Assembly (NCBI GenBank): GCA_050248955.1
Contig: JBFWRK010000009.1
Span: 124,001-188,000, forward strand
Length of the DNA stretch: 64,000 nucleotides
Direction of reading: 5' to 3'
Source of the DNA: JBFWRK01 sp050248955
GTDB lineage: Bacteria > Actinomycetota > Acidimicrobiia > Acidimicrobiales > Ilumatobacteraceae
Position 1 is the first letter of the stretch, and each line of letters begins with the position of its first letter. Made by a program: the position numbers and the translations under genes. Positions 1 to 7,178 of this stretch are shown piece after piece. The notes below the pieces were generated by a model that had not been told where the DNA came from, searched no databases, and saw only the letters and a program-made list of their open reading frames with translations.

Positions 1-1
1 C

Positions 2-814
2 AAGGCGGGTGGGTTCGATCGGCTCGACCATCCCCGCAAAGGCCTGCTCATGGTGTTCGAACAGATCATCGACACGACCCTCGTCCGCCGGCGTGAGCGC
101 GACCAGGGCGTGATGAGCCTGTTCGGCGACTGGGGTGAGCCCGACCAGGCCGCCGCAGGCCCCGGATTCGACGAGCGGATCCCGATCCCGGACATCGAGT
201 TCGACAAGACGCAGCGGCTCCGCTTCGAGAAGGAGATGCTCGGGCTGTACGTCTCGGACCACCCGCTGATGGGGGTCGAGAGCTCCTTGCGTCGTCGCGT
301 CGACTGCGGCATCGGCGAGGTGGCCGAGCGCGAGGACGGCTCGATGCTGATGCTCGGCGGCGTCGTCACCGGGTTGACGCGGAAGTTCACGAAGAAGGGC
401 GAGCAGATGGCCGTGTTCGTGCTCGAGGACCTGCAGGACTCGATCGAGGTGATGGTCTTCCCGCGCGTGATGATGGACCAAGGGCACAAGCTCACCGACG
501 ATGCGATCGTGACCGTGAAGGGCCGTGTCGACAGCCGGGAGGACACGCCGAAGTTCATCGCCTCCGACATCAAGGTCGTCGAGGGGCTCGACGAGAACGC
601 GCAGCCGCTGCGGCTCAAGCTCTCGCCCTTCGCGCTCAACGAGTTCCGCATCGCCCAGCTGAAGAAGGTGCTGCGCGAGCACCCGGGCGACTCACGCGTG
701 TTGCTCCACCTCGGCGACAAGGTGCTCCGGCTGTCGGACGAGTTCTGCGTGAACCTCGAACGGGTGATCGGCGAGCTGCGCGTGATCTTCGGTCACGACG
801 CCGTGATGCTCTGA
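2..814 (+). CDS. dnaE: DNA polymerase III subunit alpha, C-terminal part (5' end outside window)
   Basis: This is the last ~270 residues of the catalytic alpha subunit of the replicative polymerase; the gene begins upstream of the window. The frame is open from base 2 and reads AGGFDRLDHPRKGLL, which is the end of the helix-hairpin-helix region of DnaE. It is followed by the linker EKEMLGLYVSDHPL. An OB-fold follows (VVTGLTRKFTKKGEQMAVFVLED), known in the family to bind single-stranded DNA. The short tail ends VIFGHDAVML. The gene meets the MFS transporter tail to tail, with 14 bp between the stop codons. Apart from the window edge nothing looks truncated. A DnaE2 (ImuC) paralogue cannot be fully excluded from the C-terminus alone. 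Confidence 0.93.
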   Translation, partial: KAGGFDRLDHPRKGLLMVFEQIIDTTLVRRRERDQGVMSLFGDWGEPDQAAAGPGFDERIPIPDIEFDKTQRLRFEKEMLGLYVSDHPLMGVESSLRRRVDCGIGEVAEREDGSMLMLGGVVTGLTRKFTKKGEQMAVFVLEDLQDSIEVMVFPRVMMDQGHKLTDDAIVTVKGRVDSREDTPKFIASDIKVVEGLDENAQPLRLKLSPFALNEFRIAQLKKVLREHPGDSRVLLHLGDKVLRLSDEFCVNLERVIGELRVIFGHDAVML

Positions 815-832
815 TCACGATGCGCTGATCAG
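811..832. terminator. Small hairpin at the dnaE/MFS convergent junction
   Basis: Arms CTGATCA (811-817) and TGATCAG (826-832) flank an 8-nt loop and span both stop codons. The stem is short and has no T-tract, so a bidirectional terminator role is only a possibility. Confidence 0.3.
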
Positions 833-2091
833 CCGGCCGGAGCGATGCCGATCTCGACCTCGCCGTGCTTCGCCGGCGTGCTCTGCGCGGCAGGATCCCG
901 GATGAACCGGTTGGCGAGGGTGACGATGCAGGCGGCGCCGATCAGCGTGCCGGCGGCCGTCAGCCACGCCGCCGTGTAGGAGCCGGTGCCGGCGATCGCG
1001 CCGAACACGACCGGGCCGAGCACGGCGCCGGTGAGTGTGCCCGTCATCGCGAGACCGGTCGCCGCGCCGGGGGCCGACGGGTTGCTCCGCACGACAGCGA
1101 GGTGGAACAGGCCCGGCCAGGCGTAGGCGGTCGTGAACGCGAGCGGGGTGCCGATGAGGAACAACCACTGCACTTCGGCGGCGAGCATCACGAACGACAC
1201 GCTGGCGATCGCGAACATCGTCGCGATCGCCGTGAGCGCGGTGCCGGGGTAGCGGTCGGCGCGGGCGCCGACGAGCAGCCGAACACCCATGCCGGCGATG
1301 CTGCCGACGGTGAGCATGATCCCGGCCTGGCCCTCACCGAAGCCGGCCCGGACACCCGAGAGGACGAGGAAGGTGCTGAGTGCGCCGGAAGCGGCCGACC
1401 CGAGGCCGACGCCGAGCGCGAGCAGCGCGAGATGCCGCGTCGGGACGTCCGGCTTGCCCTCCCGCCGGCGGCGGATCGGCGTGCCGGCCTCGCCGGTCCT
1501 CGTGGCCGCCGCTCGCCGTGGCGACGGCACGTGGAGGACCGACGTGAACGCGAAGATCGCACCGGCGACGAACGCCCACCGCCAGCCGACGGTGAGCGCG
1601 ATGGCGGGGACGGCGAGTCCACCGAGGAGCGCCGCAGCGGGGATCGCCGACTTCTGCAGGCCGAGCGCCAGGCCGAGCCGGGACGCCGGGACGTGGCGCA
1701 CGAGGAGCACGTTGGAGGCCGGCTGCGCCCAGGCGTTCGCCAAGCCGCCGACGACGAGGAGCCCCACGACGGCGCCGATCGAGTGGGCGAAGCCGGCGAG
1801 GAGGAGCTGGATCGCGCCGCTGATCCCTGCTGCCCAGCGCAGCGAGCGACCGGCGCCGACGTGCTCGACGAGCCGGCCGGTGAACACCGAGCTGACCGCG
1901 CCGGCGGCGTAGAACACGCCGACCGCGAACCCGAGCGCGGCCGTGCCGAAGTGCAGCTCCTGCTGCATCTGCACGGCCAGGCCGCCGACGAGGAACGACG
2001 GCAGGTTGGCGGCGATGGTCGAGGTCAGCGAAGCAGCGATCGTGCGCCGGTTGCCCTGCTGCTGCTGCACTCCTCCGCTGACCGACGACAC
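829..2091 (-). CDS. MFS transporter
   Basis: A 420-residue integral membrane protein with the hydrophobic pattern of a 12-helix major facilitator. The first segments (SFLVGGLAVQMQQELHFGTAALGFAVGVFYAAGAVSSVFTGRLVEHVGAGRSLRWAAG) carry the MFS loop 2-3 motif (GRLVEHVGAGRSLR). A basic cytoplasmic loop (about residues 190-215, RRAAATRTGEAGTPIRRRREGK) separates the two six-helix halves. The substrate cannot be told; the closest general resemblance is to drug or small-metabolite transporters. The GTG start at 2091 is chosen because a TACAGT hexamer lies 8 nt upstream. The gene stands alone, and a large symmetrical palindrome lies about 100 bp upstream of its promoter and may carry its operators. Confidence 0.85.
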   Translation of the reverse strand: MSSVSGGVQQQQGNRRTIAASLTSTIAANLPSFLVGGLAVQMQQELHFGTAALGFAVGVFYAAGAVSSVFTGRLVEHVGAGRSLRWAAGISGAIQLLLAGFAHSIGAVVGLLVVGGLANAWAQPASNVLLVRHVPASRLGLALGLQKSAIPAAALLGGLAVPAIALTVGWRWAFVAGAIFAFTSVLHVPSPRRAAATRTGEAGTPIRRRREGKPDVPTRHLALLALGVGLGSAASGALSTFLVLSGVRAGFGEGQAGIMLTVGSIAGMGVRLLVGARADRYPGTALTAIATMFAIASVSFVMLAAEVQWLFLIGTPLAFTTAYAWPGLFHLAVVRSNPSAPGAATGLAMTGTLTGAVLGPVVFGAIAGTGSYTAAWLTAAGTLIGAACIVTLANRFIRDPAAQSTPAKHGEVEIGIAPAG

Positions 2092-2099
2092 AAGGAAAT

Positions 2100-2105
2100 A
2101 CTGTA
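2100..2105 (-). promoter_or_regulatory. Putative leaderless -10 element of the MFS gene
   Basis: TACAGT read on the minus strand, 8 nt from the GTG start codon; there is no room for a leader. Confidence 0.4.
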
Positions 2106-2182
2106 TACGGAAAGGCTGGTCGGCACAGAGCGATGTCGGGCCTCGGACGGTCGGCGCGGCGGACGGTCGCCCAACAGCTCGT

Positions 2183-2264
2183 TCATGTCAGCGTCCCCGG
2201 TTCGTGTCAGCGAACCTGCACGATGCTGCGGACTCGCTGACACGGATCACCTTCGCTGACGTGA
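2183..2264. repeat. Nested palindrome with four GTCAGCG sites, probable operator array
   Basis: Two inverted pairs share one centre at 2223.5. The inner pair is CGTGTCAGCGA (2203-2213) and TCGCTGACACG (2234-2244), perfect over 11 bp. The outer pair is 2183-2193 against 2254-2264, with one mismatch. The GTCAGCG cores within each half lie 19 bp apart, close to two helical turns. The array lies between the aldo/keto reductase stop and the MFS promoter. A multi-site operator read by a dimeric regulator is the likeliest use (inference). Confidence 0.55.
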
Positions 2265-2290
2265 TCGGGCGGTCGTCGCGCCGCCACCAG

Positions 2291-2338
2291 CTCGGCGGGC
2301 GGTGAGCTCGGCGGGCGGTGAGCGCGGCGGGCGGTGAG
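2291..2338. repeat. Three tandem 16-bp repeats
   Basis: Three head-to-tail copies of CTCGGCGGGCGGTGAG (2291-2306, 2307-2322, 2323-2338; the third starts CG instead of CT). They lie just beyond the stop codon of the aldo/keto reductase. No function is evident; replication slippage could have produced them. Confidence 0.75.
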
Positions 2339-2360
2339 CGCGACAGGGGGCGGGGCGACG

Positions 2361-3272
2361 TCAGGAGAGGGGAACGCCTTCGGAGGCTTCGACGATCGCG
2401 TAGAGGTCGGCGCGGTCGAGGTGGACGTGGAGCGCGGCGACGGCAGCCTTGATCCGCTCGGGCTGCTGCGTACCGATCAGCGGCACGGGGCTGGCGGGGT
2501 GGCAGAGCACGAACGCCAGGGCGATCGCGGAGCGCTCGGTGCCCTCCCGCTCGGCGAGACGGTCCAGCGTGGCGATCAGCTCGGGACGGACACCGCCGCC
2601 CGCGCCGTCGCCGATCCGTCCGCCGCCGAGCGGGCTCCAGGCCAGGGTGGTCAGGCCGAGCTCCATCGCCTGGTCGAGCGTGCCGTCACGCAGCGCCGTC
2701 AGGTTCGCTGCCGAGTACTCGGGCTGCGTGGTCACGATCTCGATCGGCAGGTGCGCCTGCAGCGCCATGATCTGTGCCGGCGTGTGGTTGGAGACGCCGA
2801 CCTCCTGGATCTTTCCCTGCTCCTTCAGCGTCACGAGCGCGTCGGCGATCTCGCCAGGGTGCGTGAACAGATCGGGGCGGTGGAGCTGGAACAGGTCGAT
2901 CGTCTCGATGCCGAGCCGTTGCAGCGACGCATCGCAGGCGTCGCGGAGGTGTCCCGAGCTCGAGTCGTAGGGGACGCCCGGCACGATGCCGGCCTTCGTC
3001 GCGATGACGAGCCGCTGGCGGAGCGTCGGCGACGAGGCGATCACGCGGCCGAGCATCTCTTCGGTCGCGCCGAATCCGGCGCCGCCATGATCCACGCCGT
3101 AGACGTCGGCGACGTCGATGAGGTTCATCCCGCAGTCCACCGCCGTGTCGACGACCGTCGTCGCCTCGGCGATCGAGGAGGTGACCAGGCGCCAGCATCC
3201 GTAGCCGATCGGTCCGATCAGGAACGACTCGCCGATCTCCCGCTGGCCGCCGTCGACAAGGCCTCCGTCCAT
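2361..3272 (-). CDS. Aldo/keto reductase
   Basis: A 303-residue NAD(P)H-dependent oxidoreductase of the aldo/keto reductase superfamily, a single TIM barrel and the usual length for the family. Catalytic residues are visible in order: Asp and Tyr in NLIDVADVYG, Lys in LVIATKAGIVPG and His in IDLFQLHRPD. The cofactor-binding C-terminus contains PLIGTQQPERIKAAV. The frame is open further upstream, but homology begins at MDGGLVDGGQREIG. This ATG also has TACGCT 9 nt upstream, so 3272 is chosen. It is divergent from the ProA-like gene, with 85 bp between starts. The substrate is unknown. Confidence 0.88.
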   Translation of the reverse strand: MDGGLVDGGQREIGESFLIGPIGYGCWRLVTSSIAEATTVVDTAVDCGMNLIDVADVYGVDHGGAGFGATEEMLGRVIASSPTLRQRLVIATKAGIVPGVPYDSSSGHLRDACDASLQRLGIETIDLFQLHRPDLFTHPGEIADALVTLKEQGKIQEVGVSNHTPAQIMALQAHLPIEIVTTQPEYSAANLTALRDGTLDQAMELGLTTLAWSPLGGGRIGDGAGGGVRPELIATLDRLAEREGTERSAIALAFVLCHPASPVPLIGTQQPERIKAAVAALHVHLDRADLYAIVEASEGVPLS

Positions 3273-3281
3273 CGTGGCGTG

Positions 3282-3287
3282 AGCGTA
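3282..3287 (-). promoter_or_regulatory. Putative leaderless -10 element of the aldo/keto reductase
   Basis: TACGCT on the minus strand, 9 nt before the ATG at 3272. Confidence 0.4.
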
Positions 3288-3357
3288 GCGCCTGGCCTGT
3301 TCCGAGCGAGACGCCGCTGCGAGCGAGCGCGGCACGCGCCCGGCAGACTGCACGACC

Positions 3358-4860
3358 GTGGACGACCGTCTCGAGCACCTCACTGCAGGCATGCCGATCG
3401 TGTACGGGGGGAATCGCGTCACGACCGTCCCTGACGCGCTCGCGGCGGCGTTCGGCGCCGGGGACCGACTCGTCGTCGTGCAGCGAACCGGCGACCTCCT
3501 CCACGTCCCGGCGGCCGAGCACCGGCTCGTCGAGCAGGCGGTGTCCGCGGCCGCGGCGGCGTTCACCGAGCTCGGCAGCTGCACCGACGAGCAGATCACG
3601 CGCTTCTTCGCCCGGTTCGGGGAGCTCCTCGCCGACGATGCGGTGTTCGCTGCGATCGCCGCTGCGAACTCGTCCGACGTGGCCGACGCGCGCGCTCGCG
3701 GCCGCTCGACGACCCGCCTCGAGCTGACGACGAAGATGCGACGCGACATGATCGACGGCCTCTCCGTCTGGCGCGACCAGCCGGGAGGCCGGGACGACCT
3801 CATGCGCACGATCGAGCACCCGGGCTGGCGGGTCGAGGAGCGACGGGCGCCGCTGGGCGTCGTCGGCTTCGTGTTCGAGGGCCGGCCGAACGTCTTCGCC
3901 GACGCGACCGGTGTCCTCAGAACGGGCAACACGGTCGTGTTCCGCATCGGGAGCGATGCGCTGCGAACCGCGCGGTCGATCATGGAGTCGACCGTCGCGC
4001 CGGCGCTCACAGCGTCCGGACTGCCGGCGGGAGCCGTGTCGCTGCTCGACACGCCGTCCCGGGCCGCCGGGTGGGCGTTGTTCTCGCACCCCACGCTCGC
4101 GCTGGCGGTCGCCCGGGGCAGCGGGCAGGCGGTCGAGCAGCTCGGCAGCGTCGCCCGTCAGGCCGGGATCCCGGTGAGCCTGCACGGCACGGGGGGAGCG
4201 TGGCTCGTCGCCGGTGCTTCAGCTGATGCCGACCGGCTGGAGCGCGTCGTGCTGCACTCGCTCGACCGCAAGGTCTGCAACACGCTCAACGTCTGCTGCA
4301 TCCCCGAATCACGGGCCGCGGAGCTCGTGCCCCGCGTCCTCGCCGCCCTGCTGGCCGCTGCGGAGCGCAGGGGCGTGGCGGCGAAGCTGCACGTCCGCCG
4401 CTCGTCGCGAGGACACGTCGACCCGGGCTCGTTCACCCGCACCGTCACCGTCCGTCGGGCCGCGGGTGATGTCGAGGAGCCGTTCGCCGAGCTCCTCGAC
4501 GACGCCGACCTCGGTCGCGAATGGGAGTGGGAGGAGAGCCCGGAGATGACGCTCGCCGTCGTGCGCGACGTCGGCGAGGCGATCGAGCTCTTCAACCGCT
4601 ACAGCCCGCGGCTGTGCGCGTCCATCGTCGGCGAGGACGCAGCCGAGCGTGATGCGTTCTGGGCATGCGTCGATGCGCCGTTCGTCGGCGACGGCTTCAC
4701 CCGCTGGGTCGACGGTCAGTTCGCGCTCGACGCCCCCGAGCTCGGCCTGTCGAACTGGGAGGGCGGGCGTCTGCTCGCCCGCAGCGCAGTGCTGTCGGGC
4801 AGCTCGGTCCACTCGGTCCGTCTTCGCGCCGTGCAGCACGACGCCGACCTCCGGCGTTGA
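3358..4860 (+). CDS. ProA-like aldehyde dehydrogenase (glutamate-5-semialdehyde dehydrogenase family)
   Basis: A 500-residue member of the aldehyde dehydrogenase superfamily, most like gamma-glutamyl phosphate reductase (ProA), which makes glutamate-5-semialdehyde in proline synthesis. ProA-type blocks are RRAPLGVVGFVFEGRPNVFADATGVL, the Rossmann segment GNTVVFRIGSDAL, and the catalytic cysteine segment LDRKVCNTLNVCCIP. It is about 80 residues longer than ordinary ProA. The extra N-terminal stretch (MPIVYGGNRVTTVPDALAAAFGAGDRLVVVQRTGDLLHVP) is not part of the core fold. No proB is adjacent, so proline synthesis is not proven and another acyl-phosphate or aldehyde substrate is possible. The GTG start follows a CAGACT hexamer by 8 nt; ATG 3391 is an alternative start. 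Confidence 0.75.
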   Translation: MDDRLEHLTAGMPIVYGGNRVTTVPDALAAAFGAGDRLVVVQRTGDLLHVPAAEHRLVEQAVSAAAAAFTELGSCTDEQITRFFARFGELLADDAVFAAIAAANSSDVADARARGRSTTRLELTTKMRRDMIDGLSVWRDQPGGRDDLMRTIEHPGWRVEERRAPLGVVGFVFEGRPNVFADATGVLRTGNTVVFRIGSDALRTARSIMESTVAPALTASGLPAGAVSLLDTPSRAAGWALFSHPTLALAVARGSGQAVEQLGSVARQAGIPVSLHGTGGAWLVAGASADADRLERVVLHSLDRKVCNTLNVCCIPESRAAELVPRVLAALLAAAERRGVAAKLHVRRSSRGHVDPGSFTRTVTVRRAAGDVEEPFAELLDDADLGREWEWEESPEMTLAVVRDVGEAIELFNRYSPRLCASIVGEDAAERDAFWACVDAPFVGDGFTRWVDGQFALDAPELGLSNWEGGRLLARSAVLSGSSVHSVRLRAVQHDADLRR

Positions 4861-4885
4861 CCGTCGGCGTCGAGCTCCGGCGCGA

Positions 4886-4900
4886 GCGGGTCAGACCCGC
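4886..4900. terminator. Hairpin between convergent ProA-like and CAP-domain genes
   Basis: GCGGGTC and GACCCGC flank a single A, within further complementary GC sequence. It lies between two stop codons and could end either transcript; no T-tract is present. Confidence 0.35.
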
Positions 4901-4918
4901 GCCGCGGTCCGCTCCCGG

Positions 4919-6970
4919 TCAGACCCACGCCCCGTTCACATCGACGATGACATGCACGTTCGTGGAGCTCCAGAGGCACACCGCCCCGTCGGGGTCGAGG
5001 GTGAGCTGCGCGGCGTTGGCAACGTCCTCGCTCGGCGTGAAGTTGACGTTCGCCGCCACCGGCATGACGCCGCAGGGGTAGGCCGTGAGGAAGCCGGCTG
5101 ACGTCGCTTCCGTGATCGCGATGTTGGCGGAGATCGCCTGGGTGCCGGCGGGGATGCCGCGCTGACCGGCGACCGGGATCCGCAACACCTGTCCGGCGGT
5201 GAGCCGCGTGCCGCCGAGGTTGCCGTTGAGCTTCGGATCGCCGTCGCGAGTGTCGAGGAGCCGGATCGGCTTCAGCGGCGCGAACTGCTTGCTGCCGGCG
5301 GCCGCGAAGTAGCCGTTGACGTCGATGACGATGTCGGTCTCGACCGTCGTGTAGAGGCAGACCGAACCGGTCGCCGAGAGCGGCACGATGACGAGGTTCG
5401 GTCGTGTCTGGAGCGGGAAGGTGTTGAGGCTCGACACGAGCGGGCGATCGCCGCACGGGTACGCCGTGATGAACCCCTCCGAGAGCGGGTCGACGGCGGT
5501 CAGGTTCATCGTGACCGCGGTCGCGTGGTCGGGTACGCCCGCCGTGCCCCAGACAGGGAGCTCGACGGTGTGCCCCACGGCGAAGCGCGCTGAGCCGCCC
5601 TGCCCCGTGCGCGTGTCCATGATCCGGGCCGGGGTCAGTGGCGCCGCCTTCTCGACAGCCAGGTCGCGGAACACGCCGTTGACATCGATGACGAGGTCGC
5701 CGTCCGAGTGCGAGCTGACGCAGATGTCGCCCGACGGGTCGAGGCCGACGATGGCCTGATTGGCCACCACCCGTCCGGCGCCGTAGTTCAGCGTCGCGAC
5801 CGTCGGTCTCGTTCCACCGCAGGGGTACACGGTCAAGTGGCCGTTCGTCGTCGGATTCACCACCACGAAGTTGGCGGACACGGCCGTCGCGTCCGCCGGG
5901 ACGCCGGGTGCACCGGCGATGTGGATCCGGACGTCCTGCTGGGCGAGGAGGCGACCGCCGATGTCACCCTCTCGCGTGTCGATCAGCCGGAACGGTGTGA
6001 GCGGCTCGAACTGCGAGGTCGAACCGACGATCTCGGTCGTGGGCAGCGCTGGGTACTCCCCGGTCGCCGCAGCCGGATCGACCGTGAACGACCAGCTCAC
6101 CTGGCGGTGGCCCGTCGACACGGCGACGGCGTAGGTGCCGGGCGCGAGCGGTGCCCGTGGCATCACCACCACGGCGTTGTCGCCGGCGAGGATCTGCTGG
6201 GCCGTGCCGTCCGTGTTCTGGCTGGTCAGCGTGCAGACCTCGAGCGGCCCGGACGGACCGGACATCGACCCGACGGCGCCGGTCGCTGCTTCCGGCATGA
6301 GCGCGATGACGGGCAGCCCGGCCGTGCCGGTCCAGCCACAGAAGGACATCGGGTTCGGGGTCTCGGTGATGAACTGCGAGAGGCTCGTCGTGGTGCCGTT
6401 GCCGGGGAACAGGGTCGGCGTGCTCGGCCGGGGGATCGACCAGTTCATGCCTTGGATCACGTCGAGCGTCGCACCCGAGCGCCACCTGCTCGCCGAGGCG
6501 TTGGAGTACTGGCCGTAGCCGACCTGCTCGAGGTTGTGGCGCAGCACGCCGATCGCGTGGAACGGTCCGGTCATCCACAGCTCGATGTGCGAGCGGGCCG
6601 ATGCTGCCGCGTTCGAACTGACCGCCACGTTGCCGCTGTTGCCGGCCACGTCGCCGTCCGCGGTCCACCACGGCCCGCCGTCGACCTCGTCGTGCGAGAT
6701 CACGCTGTTCTCGGACATGTACCGGGAGTGGTTGAACGCACCGACGCTCCACGCCGGGACCTCCGAGACCGGCGCGAGCCCGGACATGGCGCGGTAGTAG
6801 TTGACGACCGTGAGCCAGTCCGCGTTGGCCGGGATGAAGGCCGGGACCGGTGCCGGCGCTGCAGCGGCAGGTGTCGGACCGTGGCCCGCAGCGAGCCCGG
6901 CCGTGACGAGCACGCCGGCGACGATCGCGGCGAAGAGCTTCCAGGTCCGTGCTGTCGTGCGTCCGCGCAT
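4919..6970 (-). CDS. Secreted CAP-domain protein with three C-terminal DTR/DVNG repeats
   Basis: A 683-residue exported protein. The N-terminus MRGRTTARTWKLFAAIVAGVLVTAGLAAG is a signal peptide ending near AAAAPAP. A CAP (SCP/PR-1) domain covers about residues 45-180 (VNYYRAMSGLAPVSEV, SRYMSENSVISHDE, GNVAVSS, WMTGPFHAIGVLRHNLEQVGYGQY). A linker and a beta-sandwich-like segment (GTYAVAVSTGHRQVSWSFTVDP) follow. Three repeats of about 120 residues begin near 328, 452 and 573. Each opens with P-x-R-x-x-DTR, has an x-x-YPCG centre and closes with D-V-N-G. A cell-surface binding role is inferred. The ATG at 6970 is preferred because GGCGGAG precedes it; an in-frame start at 7012 exists. Confidence 0.85.
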   Translation of the reverse strand: MRGRTTARTWKLFAAIVAGVLVTAGLAAGHGPTPAAAAPAPVPAFIPANADWLTVVNYYRAMSGLAPVSEVPAWSVGAFNHSRYMSENSVISHDEVDGGPWWTADGDVAGNSGNVAVSSNAAASARSHIELWMTGPFHAIGVLRHNLEQVGYGQYSNASASRWRSGATLDVIQGMNWSIPRPSTPTLFPGNGTTTSLSQFITETPNPMSFCGWTGTAGLPVIALMPEAATGAVGSMSGPSGPLEVCTLTSQNTDGTAQQILAGDNAVVVMPRAPLAPGTYAVAVSTGHRQVSWSFTVDPAAATGEYPALPTTEIVGSTSQFEPLTPFRLIDTREGDIGGRLLAQQDVRIHIAGAPGVPADATAVSANFVVVNPTTNGHLTVYPCGGTRPTVATLNYGAGRVVANQAIVGLDPSGDICVSSHSDGDLVIDVNGVFRDLAVEKAAPLTPARIMDTRTGQGGSARFAVGHTVELPVWGTAGVPDHATAVTMNLTAVDPLSEGFITAYPCGDRPLVSSLNTFPLQTRPNLVIVPLSATGSVCLYTTVETDIVIDVNGYFAAAGSKQFAPLKPIRLLDTRDGDPKLNGNLGGTRLTAGQVLRIPVAGQRGIPAGTQAISANIAITEATSAGFLTAYPCGVMPVAANVNFTPSEDVANAAQLTLDPDGAVCLWSSTNVHVIVDVNGAWV

Positions 6971-7165
6971 TGCTCCGCCTCGGGGGGCCTCGGTGCCCAG
7001 CCGTCGTGCCACGAACGGTTCCGCGGGACAGAGCGACTGACAGTGGGTTACCGACTACGGAACGTCCGGTCAGTGACGGCAGGGGAGCGGACCTTGACGG
7101 GATCTTGCGGATTCGAGCGGCGATCAGCACGCAACGCGCGACGGTTCCGGCGGGGTGGCGGCGGA

Positions 7166-7171
7166 TAGGTT
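7166..7171 (+). promoter_or_regulatory. Putative leaderless -10 element of the M1 peptidase
   Basis: TAGGTT, 7 nt before the GTG at 7179. It supports that start over the in-frame GTG at 7155. Confidence 0.4.
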
Positions 7172-7178
7172 CGGCGTC

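Noticed and set aside
865..2259. Long plus-strand open frame (464 codons) opposite the MFS gene
   Set aside because: Its translation is Arg/Gly/Glu-rich and low in complexity, while the opposite strand gives a clear 12-helix transporter. It is a GC-bias shadow.
2291..2338. CRISPR array from the 16-bp repeats
   Set aside because: The units are contiguous with no spacers and no cas genes are present.
2361..4094. 577-codon version of the aldo/keto reductase
   Set aside because: The extra ~274 N-terminal codons overlap the ProA-like gene and have no homology; the family fold begins at the ATG at 3272.
7030..7075. Operator from ACTGAC...GTCAGT between the CAP-domain gene and the M1 peptidase
   Set aside because: Only six bases pair and the arms are far apart, which is expected by chance at this length.
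5708..7168. Long plus-strand open frame (486 codons) opposite the CAP-domain gene
   Set aside because: The composition is Arg-rich with no domain, and the minus strand has a signal peptide, a CAP domain and internal repeats.
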